NCBI GenBank assembly: GCA_019454125.1
Contig: CP075365.1
Span: 424,218-488,217 of the forward strand
Origin: Fimbriimonadaceae bacterium
Lineage (GTDB): Bacteria; Armatimonadota; Fimbriimonadia; Fimbriimonadales; Fimbriimonadaceae
DNA length: 64,000 bases
Direction: 5' to 3'
Shown: piece by piece, positions 16,464-25,438 of the stretch
How positions within the stretch are numbered: position 1 is the first letter of the stretch
How the letters are laid out: the number at the start of each line of letters is the position of its first letter
Notes under the pieces: model-generated
Told to the model about the DNA's origin: nothing
What the model saw: the letters and a program-made list of their open reading frames with translations, nothing else
The model's database searches: none
Program-made: the position numbers and the translations under genes

Positions 16464-17540
16464 TCAGGGAAGGCGCGGCGTAAAGTCCGTGTCGGGACGG
16501 ACGAGCCGGCAATACCCGGCCATAAGTCGCGCGCAATCCTCAACGTCCTGAAGGCTCAGCAGTTCGCTGGGCGTGTGCATGTACCGGATCGGCACCCCGA
16601 CCACGCCCGTCGCCATGCCCGCCCGGGTCACCTGCATCGCGTTCGCGTCCGTGCCCGTGGCGTTGCCGTAGGGCCCGATCTGGATCGAGATGCCGTCTTT
16701 TTGCGCCGCTTCGCGCAGCAGCGAGAACACGACCGGGTTGACGTTCGCGCCTCGGGTCACGGTCGGGCCCTTGCCGAGGTCCGCTTGCCCATAGCGGGAC
16801 TTGCTGAGGCCGGGTTGGTCGATCGCGAAGTCCACGTCCACGGCCAAGCCGCTCTGCGCGCCGATCCCGAAGGCCGCCGTGCGCGCCCCGCGCAGACCGA
16901 TTTCTTCCTGCACCGTCCCCACCGCGTAGACGCCGACCTTCTCGTCGAGCCCCCCGTCCTCGGCCAGGATCCGGAGCGCTTCGGCCACGATGAACGCGCC
17001 CATTTTGTTGTCCATGCCGCGGGCGCAGACCCGGTCGCCGAGCATCTCGGCGAACTCCCACTGGTAGGTGACGAACGAGCCGAGCTCGACGGCCCGCTCC
17101 GCCTCCTCCTTATTGGCGGCGCCGATGTCGATGTAGAGCTCGTGGATCTCGGGCCGCTTCTTGTCGCCCTCTTCCTGAAGGTGGACGGGCTTGCGCCCGA
17201 AGACGCCGACGACCGACTCGCGACCGTGCGACTGCACCCAGACCCTCTGGGCGACCGCCACCATGGGGTCGTGGCCCCCAATCGAGTTGACATAGAGGAA
17301 GCCTTCGTCGCTGATGTAGTGGACGATGAAGCCGATCTCGTCCATGTGGCCGGAGAGCATGACGCGGGCCTCGGCCTTCGGATTGAGCACGGCGTGGACG
17401 TTCCCATGGACGTCCGTGGCGACTTCGTGGGCGAAGGCGCCGGTGTAGTCCCGGAACACCTGGGCCGCGCGCTCTTCGAATCCGGAGGGGGAAGGGGCGT
17501 TCGTGATTTGTCTAAAGAAGTCGAGTGACTCGGCACGCAT
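16464..17540 (-). CDS. M42-family metallo-aminopeptidase
   Basis: The 358-residue peptidase shows the two-metal centre of the M42 family: GHMDEIGF, ARGMDNKMGAF, TVQEEIGLRG with the paired Glu, DVDFAID, and the C-terminal His in YMHTPSE. These enzymes (once misnamed endoglucanase M) form large tetrahedral shells that trim peptides. No signal peptide is present, so it is cytoplasmic. It starts at the ATG at 17540, with an upstream in-frame alternative at 17570. It lies between the hydrolase and the porin on the same strand. Confidence 0.95.
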   Translation of the reverse strand: MRAESLDFFRQITNAPSPSGFEERAAQVFRDYTGAFAHEVATDVHGNVHAVLNPKAEARVMLSGHMDEIGFIVHYISDEGFLYVNSIGGHDPMVAVAQRVWVQSHGRESVVGVFGRKPVHLQEEGDKKRPEIHELYIDIGAANKEEAERAVELGSFVTYQWEFAEMLGDRVCARGMDNKMGAFIVAEALRILAEDGGLDEKVGVYAVGTVQEEIGLRGARTAAFGIGAQSGLAVDVDFAIDQPGLSKSRYGQADLGKGPTVTRGANVNPVVFSLLREAAQKDGISIQIGPYGNATGTDANAMQVTRAGMATGVVGVPIRYMHTPSELLSLQDVEDCARLMAGYCRLVRPDTDFTPRLP

Positions 17541-17568
17541 CGCGCCAAGGTTACTCAAAGCCAGACGC

Positions 17569-17611
17569 AAAGGAAAGCGGGCCCCGCCTCCTATTGGGAA
17601 GCGGGGCCCGC
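17569..17611 (-). terminator. Rho-independent terminator of the SLH porin gene
   Basis: An 11-bp perfect GC stem (17577-17587 with 17601-17611) has a 13-base loop and is followed on the minus strand by TTTCCTTT. It lies 24 bases past the porin stop, ending that transcript before the M42 peptidase gene. Confidence 0.85.
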
Positions 17612-17635
17612 GGTTTCAGCCAACGTTCGCTTGGT

Positions 17636-19549
17636 TTAGAAGCGGACGGTGAGCTGGGTGCCGAACAGGCCGCCCTTGTAGATGTTCTGACCGGCCGGGT
17701 CCAAGCCAGCGCCAGCGGCGCCGCCGAAGTCCAGGTCGCTGAACTGGTACGTGAAGCGGATGTTCGTGTTCGCGCCGAGGCCGTAGTTGAAGCCCACGGT
17801 GTACCAGCGCTCCTTCACGTCGTTGCCGGCGACCGGGTTGAAGCGGACGTCCTCATAGCTGAACATGGCGCCCCAGTTGTCGGCGATCTTGTAGTCAAGA
17901 CCGACGGTGAAGGCGTTCATGTCGTCCATGTTCGCGAACAGGCCAGCGGCAGTGTCCTTCGGCTCAAGGAACTCGCCCTTACCGTAGATCTTGAACTGCT
18001 CGCTCGGCATGAAGTAGACATGGGCGTTGAAGCCCTTGATGTTGGTCGGGTTCCAGACGTTGCCGATGCGGCCCCAATCGCCGGCCGCAGCGAAGTTCCT
18101 TTCGACCTCGCGGTAACCGCCGCCGACGCCGAAGTTCGGGCCCTTGTACATCGCTCGGACGTCCCAGGCGATGTTGTCCTCATCGATCCGGTTGTCCGTG
18201 TTGTAGCTGATGTTGGTCTGGGCGAACGAACCGAAGAACTCGAGGTTATCGAACTTCAGGTTCACGTCACCACCGAACGTGTTGACTCGGTTGGCCGGGC
18301 CACCAAGGGTCGGGGTGTTCTGGTCGCTGTCGTGGAACAGGTAGGCGAGGTTGACGCCGCCCATCTCACCGACGGGGAAGGTCAACTGGACGCCGAGGGT
18401 GCGGTCGATCTGGCCGACGCCGAACGGGATCGGGTTGATCTCGACGCCGTTGGTCGACTTGATGTTAGAGTTAACACCACCGAAGACCTTGAGGGCGGCG
18501 GGGCCGAAGTTGAAGGACAGCACAGCGCCGTCCATCGTGTAGTTGCCGTTGTCCCAGCGATCGTTCACGAAGTACGTCTCAGTGAAATCGTTTCGCTTGA
18601 ACAGGTACGGGCCGACCTGGTAGCCGAACCGGCCGACCGTGGCGCCGAAGCCCTGGCCGACGAGAGCGGAGTCGAAGGTCACCGCGGCGCGCTGGATGTA
18701 GACGTCGCCGGAACCCGCGTTGAACGGGGTGCCGCTGCCCAGGAAGTTCTGGTTGACGAGCGCCTGGTCGCCGAGCATGTTGCCCGCGACGATGGTGGCG
18801 TCCCACTTCGGACCCTCTTCGTTCGTGCCCTTGAGGTCGATGGCGATCTCGTGCAGCACGTCGAGGTCGGTGGTGAGACCGACCGGGGCACCGGCCCTGG
18901 AGTTCCGGCCAACGCCGAGGAGGCGGTTGTCCGGGGTGAGGCCGAAGTTGTCGTCGGTCGAGTGCGAAGCGAGGACCAGGAAGTCCACGGTGCCGTGGAT
19001 TTCGACGGCCGGCTTGACTTCCTCGAGCCTGCGGACGCGGGCCTTGATGTCGTCAAGGTCGCGACCCATCTGGTCGACCTTCATGCCGAGCTGGTTGAGC
19101 TCGCCACGAACTTCTTCCATACCGCGCTGGAGGGTCTGAATGGCCGATTCCCAGCCCTTCATCCGGTCAACGTCGGCGCGGAGCTCTTCGACCGCCCTGC
19201 GGAGGTCGCTGTCGGGACCCATGTCCTCAAGAGCCTTGATACGGCGCTCGTGGCCCTCCCAGAGGCCCATGAGTTCCTTGTAAGCAGCCCACATAGCGGC
19301 GGCGAACTCATAGCGGCTCATCGGGCGGTTGCCGCGATAGAGGCGCTGGTTGCCCACCGGGTAGCCGACAAGGATGCCAGCACGGCGAAGCTCGAGAACG
19401 GCAGTGTAAGCCCAGTGGTTGGACGGGAAAACGTCCTGGAACTGGGGAGCGTTCGGGTCTTTCGGATTGACCCCGCCCACTTGGGCGAATGCCGGAACCG
19501 CCATTAAGGCGAGGACGGCGCCCAGAGCGAACTTTAGCGTTCGGTTCAT
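17636..19549 (-). CDS. SLH-domain outer-membrane porin (OmpM/SlpM-like)
   Basis: The 637-residue protein has a signal peptide (MNRTLKFALGAVLALMAVPAFA), an SLH domain (about 35-90; FQDVFPSNHWAYTAVLELRR and NRPMSRYEFAAAM), a long coiled coil (about 95-185), and a C-terminal barrel region (about 190-637) of alternating aromatic strands ending in LTVRF. This is the plan of OmpM-type porins, whose SLH domain binds cell-wall polymer while the barrel sits in the outer membrane. The ATG at 19549 follows GTAGGAGTAA. A promoter with a long leader lies upstream and a strong terminator downstream, consistent with high expression. Confidence 0.93.
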   Translation of the reverse strand: MNRTLKFALGAVLALMAVPAFAQVGGVNPKDPNAPQFQDVFPSNHWAYTAVLELRRAGILVGYPVGNQRLYRGNRPMSRYEFAAAMWAAYKELMGLWEGHERRIKALEDMGPDSDLRRAVEELRADVDRMKGWESAIQTLQRGMEEVRGELNQLGMKVDQMGRDLDDIKARVRRLEEVKPAVEIHGTVDFLVLASHSTDDNFGLTPDNRLLGVGRNSRAGAPVGLTTDLDVLHEIAIDLKGTNEEGPKWDATIVAGNMLGDQALVNQNFLGSGTPFNAGSGDVYIQRAAVTFDSALVGQGFGATVGRFGYQVGPYLFKRNDFTETYFVNDRWDNGNYTMDGAVLSFNFGPAALKVFGGVNSNIKSTNGVEINPIPFGVGQIDRTLGVQLTFPVGEMGGVNLAYLFHDSDQNTPTLGGPANRVNTFGGDVNLKFDNLEFFGSFAQTNISYNTDNRIDEDNIAWDVRAMYKGPNFGVGGGYREVERNFAAAGDWGRIGNVWNPTNIKGFNAHVYFMPSEQFKIYGKGEFLEPKDTAAGLFANMDDMNAFTVGLDYKIADNWGAMFSYEDVRFNPVAGNDVKERWYTVGFNYGLGANTNIRFTYQFSDLDFGGAAGAGLDPAGQNIYKGGLFGTQLTVRF

Positions 19550-19663
19550 TTGTTCTGTTACTCCTACTGCGAGCCGACTACCGGTCGGGCCGCGAGGCTC
19601 AGAACGCCTAAGTCCCACCAACTTTCCTTAAGTTCCGTGTGAAACCAAGCAATCCTTGCCAGG

Positions 19664-19749
19664 CGACGCTTCCTGCGTCGGTTCGCTTCACTTTGGGAAT
19701 CGGAGACCGACCCCACTTGATTATCGCCTCAGCGCTCGCAAGATTGCAA
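19664..19749 (-). promoter_or_regulatory. Promoter and structured leader of the SLH porin
   Basis: On the minus strand TTGCAA (19749-19744) and GATAAT (19725-19720) are 18 bases apart, a reasonable -35/-10 pair. Transcription from here would give a leader of about 160 bases. The leader holds a small hairpin (CGACGC at 19664-19669 pairs with GCGTCG at 19675-19680). The rest of the 240-base gap to the upstream gene shows nothing else. Confidence 0.5.
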
Positions 19750-19790
19750 GCGAAGGCGAGAAATAAGCCTTATGGCCGTCTAAGCACCGG

Positions 19791-21131
19791 CTAGCTTCGG
19801 ACAAGCGCCAAAAGTTCGTCGGTCTTCTCCTGCATAAGGCCTATATCGCCGCGGGACTCGACATTGAGCCGGATCACCGGCTCCGTGTTCGACCCCCGTA
19901 GGTTAAAACGCCAGTTGTCGAATTCGACGCTGAGACCATCGACCTTTTCGACCTTCCCCCGATAGGAGGCCTCGACCTTGGCAAGCACGGCCCGCACGTC
20001 GGCAACCTGCGAGTTGATCTCTCCGGAACAGGGGTAAGCCGCCACCATCGCCCCCACCAGGTCTCCAAGGTTGCGCCCGGTCTTGCACACGAGCCGCGCC
20101 ACCAGGATCAGCGGGATCAGGCCGCTGTCGCAGTACCAGTGTTCTCGGAAGTAGTGGTGGGCGCTCATCTCGCCGCCATAGACGGCATTCTCGGCGCGCA
20201 TCGCTTCCTTTATAAATGCATGCCCAGACTTGCACATAACGGCTCTCCCGCCGGCCGCCTTGACGATGTCCAGCGTGTTCCATGTGAGGCGCGGGTCGTA
20301 GATCACGGTCGCGCCTGGGTTGTCGTGCAACATGGCTTGGGCGAGAAGCCCCACGATGTAATAGCCCTCGATGAAGTTGCCCCTCTCGTCGAAGAAGAAG
20401 CAACGGTCGTAGTCACCGTCCCAGGCCACGCCAAAGTCGTAGCCGCCCTTGGCCATCTCCTCCTCGACCGGCCTGCGACTTTCGGGCAGGATTGGGTTCG
20501 GCACCCCGTTCGGAAACGAGCCGTCCGGCTCGAACATCATCTCGACGACGTCCATGTTCGTCGTCGGGGCCATGGCTCGCATCGCCACCCCCGCCGCGCC
20601 GTTGCCCGCGCTCGCCAAGACCCGCAACGGGCCGATGGCGCCGTCGGCATCGAACTTCGCCAGGTGCCCGACGAAGTCCGGGTAGGCGTCCTTCGAACCA
20701 AGGGTGCCCGAGCCGGAACGCTCCCACTTGCCTTCGTAGGTCCGCCGCTCGATGTTCTTTAGGCCGCTGTCCCCGCTGATAGGACGGCTCCCTTCCCGCA
20801 CCATCTTCATGCCGTTGTACTGGGGCGGGTTGTGGCTGGCGGTGATCATCACGCCGCCGTCATAGCCGTAGTAGGCGGTGGCGAAGTAGACCATCTCGGT
20901 TCCGACCATGCCGAGGTCGACGACGTCCACCCCCGCCTCCTTGAGGCCCTTCGCCAAAGCCTCGCTGATCTCGGGGCCGCTCAGTCGAATGTCGTGCCCG
21001 ACGCAGACGGTCTTGGCGCCCGTCTCGTCGGCATAGGCCCGGCCGATACGGTACGCAATCTCCGGGTTCAACTCCTCCGGTACGACCCCCCGAACGTCGT
21101 AAGCCTTGAAGGCCGGTAGCCACTCGCCCAT
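19791..21131 (-). CDS. Phosphomannomutase/phosphoglucomutase
   Basis: The 446-residue alpha-D-phosphohexomutase has the active-site serine loop TASHNPPQYNG, the metal-binding loop DGDYDRCFFFDE, the sugar-specificity loop GGEMSAHHYF and the phosphate-binding loop RGSNTEPVIRLN. All four domains are present and length is normal. The GEMSAH form of the loop is typical of ManB/AlgC-type enzymes that accept mannose and glucose phosphates for surface glycans. It is divergent from endonuclease IV. Confidence 0.95.
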   Translation of the reverse strand: MGEWLPAFKAYDVRGVVPEELNPEIAYRIGRAYADETGAKTVCVGHDIRLSGPEISEALAKGLKEAGVDVVDLGMVGTEMVYFATAYYGYDGGVMITASHNPPQYNGMKMVREGSRPISGDSGLKNIERRTYEGKWERSGSGTLGSKDAYPDFVGHLAKFDADGAIGPLRVLASAGNGAAGVAMRAMAPTTNMDVVEMMFEPDGSFPNGVPNPILPESRRPVEEEMAKGGYDFGVAWDGDYDRCFFFDERGNFIEGYYIVGLLAQAMLHDNPGATVIYDPRLTWNTLDIVKAAGGRAVMCKSGHAFIKEAMRAENAVYGGEMSAHHYFREHWYCDSGLIPLILVARLVCKTGRNLGDLVGAMVAAYPCSGEINSQVADVRAVLAKVEASYRGKVEKVDGLSVEFDNWRFNLRGSNTEPVIRLNVESRGDIGLMQEKTDELLALVRS

Positions 21132-21182
21132 CGCTGGCGAAGTTACCCGGAGCCCCCGAGCTGACGTGTCATCTTAGGGGCA

Positions 21183-22040
21183 ATGGCGGCACGACTGATC
21201 GGCGGACACATGCCCACCTCGGGCGGGATCGAGAAAGGGCTCGACCGAGGAAGAGCGATCGGGTGCACAGCCATTCAGGTCTTCACGTCCAGCCCTCAAC
21301 AATGGAAGCCGCGAGACCTCACCCCCGAGACCGTCTCTCTGTTCAGGACAAAGGCTGAAGAACTTGGCTATACCGGGCGGATCGTGAGCCACGACAGCTA
21401 CCTGGTCAATCTGGCATCGGAGGATCCCGAGCTTAGGGAGAAGAGCCGAACGGCCCTGACTCGCGAGCTGCACCGCTGCAGCCGGCTAGGCATCCCGTGG
21501 GCGGTCTCCCATATCGGCGCCCACGGCGGGCAGGGCTCGGAGGCGGGCCTTCAGCTCGCCGCCGAAGAGGTGCGCCAAGTCTTGGCGGAGAGCCCCGCCG
21601 ACGTGACCCTGCTCGCAGAGACCACTGCCGGCCAAGGCAGCGTCTTGAACGCGAAGTTCGAGGAGATCGCCCGCTTGATCGAGCTCGTGGGCGGCGACCC
21701 GCGGCTCGGAGTCTGCTTGGATACGTGCCATATTTTTGCCGCAGGCTATGACATATCGACCGACGAGGGCTACGACAGCACCTTCGCGGAGTTTGAGCGG
21801 CTGATCGGGACGGAGCGTGTTAAAGCCGTCCACGCCAACGACAGCAAACACGCGTGCGGCACCAGGAAGGACCGCCACGAGCACCTGGGGCAGGGCGCCA
21901 TCGGTGAGAGGGCCTTCCGCCGCTTGGTCCATGACCCACGATTCGAACTTGTGCCGATCGTGGTCGAGACCCCCGAATCGGAAACCCACCACGCGGAGAA
22001 CGTCGCCCGGCTCTTTGCGTGGGCGGCAGAACCGCTCTGA
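21183..22040 (+). CDS. nfo: Endonuclease IV (AP endonuclease)
   Basis: This 285-residue TIM-barrel enzyme cuts abasic sites in DNA. Metal-ligand motifs are in order: SHDSYLVNLAS, SHIGAHGG, LLAETTAGQG, GVCLDTCHIFAAGYD, HANDSKHACGTRKDRHEHLGQG and a final VVETPE. All match the Nfo family. The gene lies alone, 51 bases from the divergent phosphohexomutase. The 194 bases after it hold only a weak imperfect hairpin near 22180-22210 and no gene. Confidence 0.96.
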   Translation: MAARLIGGHMPTSGGIEKGLDRGRAIGCTAIQVFTSSPQQWKPRDLTPETVSLFRTKAEELGYTGRIVSHDSYLVNLASEDPELREKSRTALTRELHRCSRLGIPWAVSHIGAHGGQGSEAGLQLAAEEVRQVLAESPADVTLLAETTAGQGSVLNAKFEEIARLIELVGGDPRLGVCLDTCHIFAAGYDISTDEGYDSTFAEFERLIGTERVKAVHANDSKHACGTRKDRHEHLGQGAIGERAFRRLVHDPRFELVPIVVETPESETHHAENVARLFAWAAEPL

Positions 22041-22234
22041 AGCCAGGAAAAAAGCCGACCCGGCGGAGAGGACAGACCAGATCGGCAGGTTTCTCTTTTT
22101 TGTCGCCAACCTCCCGCCTCTTGTGGACGAGTCGGCGTGACGCCCTTGACCTTACGAGACGTCGGGAAAACGCCCTCGCGTCAGTGGACAGCATTTTTAC
22201 TGTTCAGTGAGACTCAAATGGGCCAGAAGACTTA

Positions 22235-22966
22235 CTAGGAGGTTCCGGTAATCATTTTAGAAGGCCATTCGACCAGGCCACCGGCCAGCCGTCCGTCTTC
22301 CCATTGGTACCGCCCGATGTACCGCGCGTGGCTGCCGCCCTGGCAGACGGCGGTCTTCCCGTGGAGCTCGGGCTCGGCCAAGACCGTGTGGGAGTGCCCC
22401 CCGAAAATGACGTCGACGCCCTCCAGGCTCGTGGCGAGGCCGACGTCGGCACGGTAGCCGAGGTGGCTGAGCACAAAGAGGACGTCCACTTTGGGGCGGA
22501 GCCCCTCGATCTCGCCCTGTAGAGCGGCGAGGGGCGGGGTCCAGAGGAACGCGCTGGCGGCTCGGCTCGCCATCCGCTCGGTGACCATGGGAACGCTCAC
22601 CCCGACCACCCCGACTCGCAGGCCCGCTCGCTCGACGATGGCGTGGCCGGGAAGCGGCATCGACCCATCCTTGCGGACCAGATTCGCACACAAGACCGGA
22701 TGGGCAGCGCCGGCCAGCTTCGCCGCGAAGACAGCCTCGAGGACGTGCGTCTCGCGGTTGCCGATCACGGAGGCGTCGCATCGCGCCTCTTGCAGCAATC
22801 CCCAGACGGGCTCGGGGCGCAGGGGCACAGCCAGGTTGCCGCTCTTCACGCAGTCGCCGCTGTCGAAGTAGACGTCGGCCTCGGACCGCAAGCTGAGGAG
22901 GCCGGGCATACGGGCTTTCACGAGCTTCCCGTGAAGATCGTTCGTGTGGAGGATGCGGAGTGCCAA
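22235..22966 (-). CDS. Metallophosphatase of the 5'-nucleotidase type, altered active site
   Basis: The 243-residue protein covers only the metallophosphoesterase domain of the UshA/5'-nucleotidase family: ILHTNDLHGKL, YFDSGDC, GNRETH, VLSHLGYRAD and GGHSHTVL. The usual GNHE(F)D is GNRETH, so the catalytic His that follows Asn is Arg. The C-terminal nucleotide-binding domain is missing and no signal peptide is present, so the protein is cytoplasmic. It starts five bases after the secG stop and is the third gene of CBS-DUF1385, secG, phosphatase. The substrate is unknown. Confidence 0.85.
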   Translation of the reverse strand: MALRILHTNDLHGKLVKARMPGLLSLRSEADVYFDSGDCVKSGNLAVPLRPEPVWGLLQEARCDASVIGNRETHVLEAVFAAKLAGAAHPVLCANLVRKDGSMPLPGHAIVERAGLRVGVVGVSVPMVTERMASRAASAFLWTPPLAALQGEIEGLRPKVDVLFVLSHLGYRADVGLATSLEGVDVIFGGHSHTVLAEPELHGKTAVCQGGSHARYIGRYQWEDGRLAGGLVEWPSKMITGTS

Positions 22967-22971
22967 GCGCC

Positions 22972-23220
22972 TTAGCGGAAGGCTTGGTGGGCGACGGCGT
23001 CCAGGACCAGCATCAGTCCCATGAACGAGACGCCCAGGATGAGGGTGACCTTCGAGATCTGGTCGTCGAAGCTGGCCTTGCCTTTGAACGTCGTGCGGAC
23101 GCTGCCGCCGCCGCCGGACATGGCGTCGCCCTTGCCCGTGATCAGCACGATCACGGTGAAGACGAGTGCGACCACGATCGCAAGCGCCAGGAGAACGTAG
23201 TAGACCGCTTTAATGTCCAT
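22972..23220 (-). CDS. secG: SecG subunit of the preprotein translocase
   Basis: This 82-residue protein has two membrane helices separated by a Gly-rich loop (KGDAMSGGGGSV), the form expected for SecG, which assists the SecYEG channel. The C-terminal tail is short. It sits three bases after the CBS-DUF1385 gene and five before the phosphatase, so the three are one operon. Assignment rests on topology, size and the GDAMSGGG loop. Confidence 0.9.
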   Translation of the reverse strand: MDIKAVYYVLLALAIVVALVFTVIVLITGKGDAMSGGGGSVRTTFKGKASFDDQISKVTLILGVSFMGLMLVLDAVAHQAFR

Positions 23221-23223
23221 CGG

Positions 23224-24354
23224 CTAGAGCCCAAAGTATACGCGCCATTGGTCGGGCAAGTGAAGGACTTCGGCCAAGCCCCAGAAGGCGAGTTCGGTAG
23301 CAAAGGCGCCCGCCATGATCTGGAAAATCCCGCTGTTGGCCAAGCGCTGGACCGGGCTGCTCGAGGCGATGCGGGCGCTTTGAAAGCGTTCTAGGAACTG
23401 GCGGCCGGCACGAAGGCCAAGGTTCAGCTGGCCATCGGTCGGTTGCTTTGTCGTGATGAAGTACTGCACGAACGAGCCCAGCGGCCGCCATAAGAGCAGC
23501 GTTACCAGGCCGGCCAGGAGCAAGCGGCCCTCAGCGGGGCCGAGCAGCTCGAAGTTCATGATCCCGAGGAAGAGCCCGGCGCCGACCGCCAGGTTCGTCC
23601 CGCATCGCGGGTGGACCCGCGGCATCCGCCGCACGATCTCTGGGCGGAGGTCCTCGCCGCGCTCCAGCGCGTGCACCACCATGTGTTCCGCCGCATGGAT
23701 CCCGCTCAAGGGGAGCAGCCGGATCCCCAGGAGGAAAAGAGCCAGGGTGCCGCCCTGGTAGACGGCCTCGAAGACGTGGCCTCGGTGCCAGGTCGCGGGC
23801 AGGGACTCGCTCAGGAGTGCCATGAGGAGGGTCGCGAAGAGGAAGACGCCGAACATCAGCGCGCCGGTGGCGACGAGCGCGCCCGACCCGACCCCTCCGC
23901 TCACCACGCCATTGGTCAGGTAGACGCCGAACGGCGTCGCCATCCCGCCCACCTTCCCAAGAAGCTGCCGACTGCCGTGCCGCTCGAAAAGGCGGCTCGG
24001 CGTGACCAGCCCGATGAACGAGCCGCGGTCGTCGACCACGCAGGCCAGGAGCGCCCGGCTAGTCTCGAAGGCCCGCAGGGCATCGCTCCCCGTGGCATAG
24101 GGCGGGAACACCAGGGGAGAAGGCTCGACAAACTCAGCGATCGGGGCGTCGCGGTCGGCCCCTTCGGCCAGAGCGCGGGAAAAACCGGCTTCCGTGACGA
24201 CCCCGACGAACCGGTCGCCATCGGCGACGGGCAGGCACGGCAACCCGTTCTCCACTAGGTCGCGGGCGGCGACCCGGATCGAGTCCGTGACTTGGGCGGG
24301 CTCGACCGGGCTCGCCAACGACCCGACGGGCAAGGAGAGAAGGCTCGAGACCAT
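23224..24354 (-). CDS. CBS-domain pair fused to a DUF1385 membrane domain
   Basis: The 376-residue protein starts with two CBS domains (residues 1-120; PCLPVADGDRFVGVVTEAGF and LLACVVDDRGSFIGLVT), which usually sense adenine nucleotides. A DUF1385 membrane domain follows (about 135-365) with its signature HAAEHMVVHALERGE and PRVHPRCGTNLAVG. DUF1385 is of unknown function; its conserved His, Glu and Cys suggest a metal site. The ATG at 24354 starts just before the first CBS domain. It is followed immediately by secG. Confidence 0.88.
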   Translation of the reverse strand: MVSSLLSLPVGSLASPVEPAQVTDSIRVAARDLVENGLPCLPVADGDRFVGVVTEAGFSRALAEGADRDAPIAEFVEPSPLVFPPYATGSDALRAFETSRALLACVVDDRGSFIGLVTPSRLFERHGSRQLLGKVGGMATPFGVYLTNGVVSGGVGSGALVATGALMFGVFLFATLLMALLSESLPATWHRGHVFEAVYQGGTLALFLLGIRLLPLSGIHAAEHMVVHALERGEDLRPEIVRRMPRVHPRCGTNLAVGAGLFLGIMNFELLGPAEGRLLLAGLVTLLLWRPLGSFVQYFITTKQPTDGQLNLGLRAGRQFLERFQSARIASSSPVQRLANSGIFQIMAGAFATELAFWGLAEVLHLPDQWRVYFGL

Positions 24355-24454
24355 TGGAGGGGCTTCCAAATGCTCGGTTCGGGCAGCGCTATCTATGTCC
24401 AATGGGTACCCGTCTGATTCTCGGTGCCTGGCGAGTTTTTGCTCTTGCGCGCTC

Positions 24455-25363
24455 TTACCAGCCGCGTCCCGCCAGCAACTGGCCCTCCGCCAGGGACGAG
24501 ACGCTGATGCCGACCATCGGCTCCCCGAGCCCGGCGCTGATCTCGGCCAGCTTCTTTGGGTCGTTGTGGAAGAGCACCGATTCGACGATGGCACGGGCCC
24601 GCTTGGCCGGTTCGCCGGACTTGAAGATCCCGGAGCCGACGAAGACCGTCTCCGCACCCAGTTTCATCATCAGCGCCGCATCGGCCGGGGTCGCAATGCC
24701 ACCCGCACTGAAGTTCGGCACGGGCAGCCGGCCCGTCTCGTGCACGATCCTGATCTGATCAAGCGGCGCCTGCATCTCCTTGGCCAGCACGTACAGCTCG
24801 TCCTCGCGGGCCGCGTGGACCTGGCGGATCTGGCGGACGATCGTCCGCATATGGCGCACGGCCTCGACAACGTCGCCGGTTCCCGCCTCGCCTTTGGTCC
24901 GGATCATGGCCGCGCCCTCGCCGCAGCGCCGGAGCGCTTCGCCCAGGTTCCTCGCGCCGCAGACGAACGGCACCGTGAACGCGTGCTTATCGACGTGGTT
25001 CTCCTCGTCCGCAGGGGTGAGCACCTCGCTCTCGTCGATAAAATCGACCTCCAAGGCCTCCAAGATCTCTGCCTCGACGATATGCCCGATGCGACACTTC
25101 GCCATCACCGGAATGCTGACCGCCTCCTTGATGCCACGGATCATCTCCGGGTCGCTCATGCGCGCCACGCCGCCGTCCCGGCGGATGTCCGCAGGGACGC
25201 GCTCCAGCGCCATGACGCTCACCGCGCCCGCGTCTTCGGCTATCCGGGCCTGCTCCGGATTGACGACGTCCATAATCACGCCGCCCTTGAGCATCTCGGC
25301 CAAGCCAACCTTTTCGCGCCAAGTCTTCTTGGCCGTCACGACTCTCCCGTTGAGCGTCGACAT
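24455..25363 (-). CDS. pdxS: Pyridoxal 5'-phosphate synthase, lyase subunit PdxS
   Basis: The 302-residue TIM-barrel enzyme builds pyridoxal phosphate from ribose 5-phosphate, glyceraldehyde 3-phosphate and ammonia. Signatures are clear: [20 protein letters not shown], the catalytic Lys in [29 protein letters not shown], and [20 protein letters not shown]. The glutaminase partner pdxT, often adjacent, is not in this window. It is divergent from the methyltransferase gene. Confidence 0.98.
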   Translation of the reverse strand: MSTLNGRVVTAKKTWREKVGLAEMLKGGVIMDVVNPEQARIAEDAGAVSVMALERVPADIRRDGGVARMSDPEMIRGIKEAVSIPVMAKCRIGHIVEAEILEALEVDFIDESEVLTPADEENHVDKHAFTVPFVCGARNLGEALRRCGEGAAMIRTKGEAGTGDVVEAVRHMRTIVRQIRQVHAAREDELYVLAKEMQAPLDQIRIVHETGRLPVPNFSAGGIATPADAALMMKLGAETVFVGSGIFKSGEPAKRARAIVESVLFHNDPKKLAEISAGLGEPMVGISVSSLAEGQLLAGRGW

Positions 25364-25438
25364 CTTTTCATTCTACGGGAGAAGATGACGCCTGCTTCGG
25401 GATTTGCGTTCCGTCATGGCCGATCGATCTAGCCAGAC

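Noticed and set aside
17525..19507. 660-codon plus-strand frame opposite the SLH porin.
   Set aside because: The porin has signal peptide, SLH domain, promoter and terminator; the antisense frame is a repetitive Val/Asp/Glu-rich shadow.
22041..22234. Imperfect hairpin near 22180-22210 as a terminator for nfo or the metallophosphatase.
   Set aside because: The stem has a mismatch and a G-T pair and the T run lies in the loop, so it is too weak to list.
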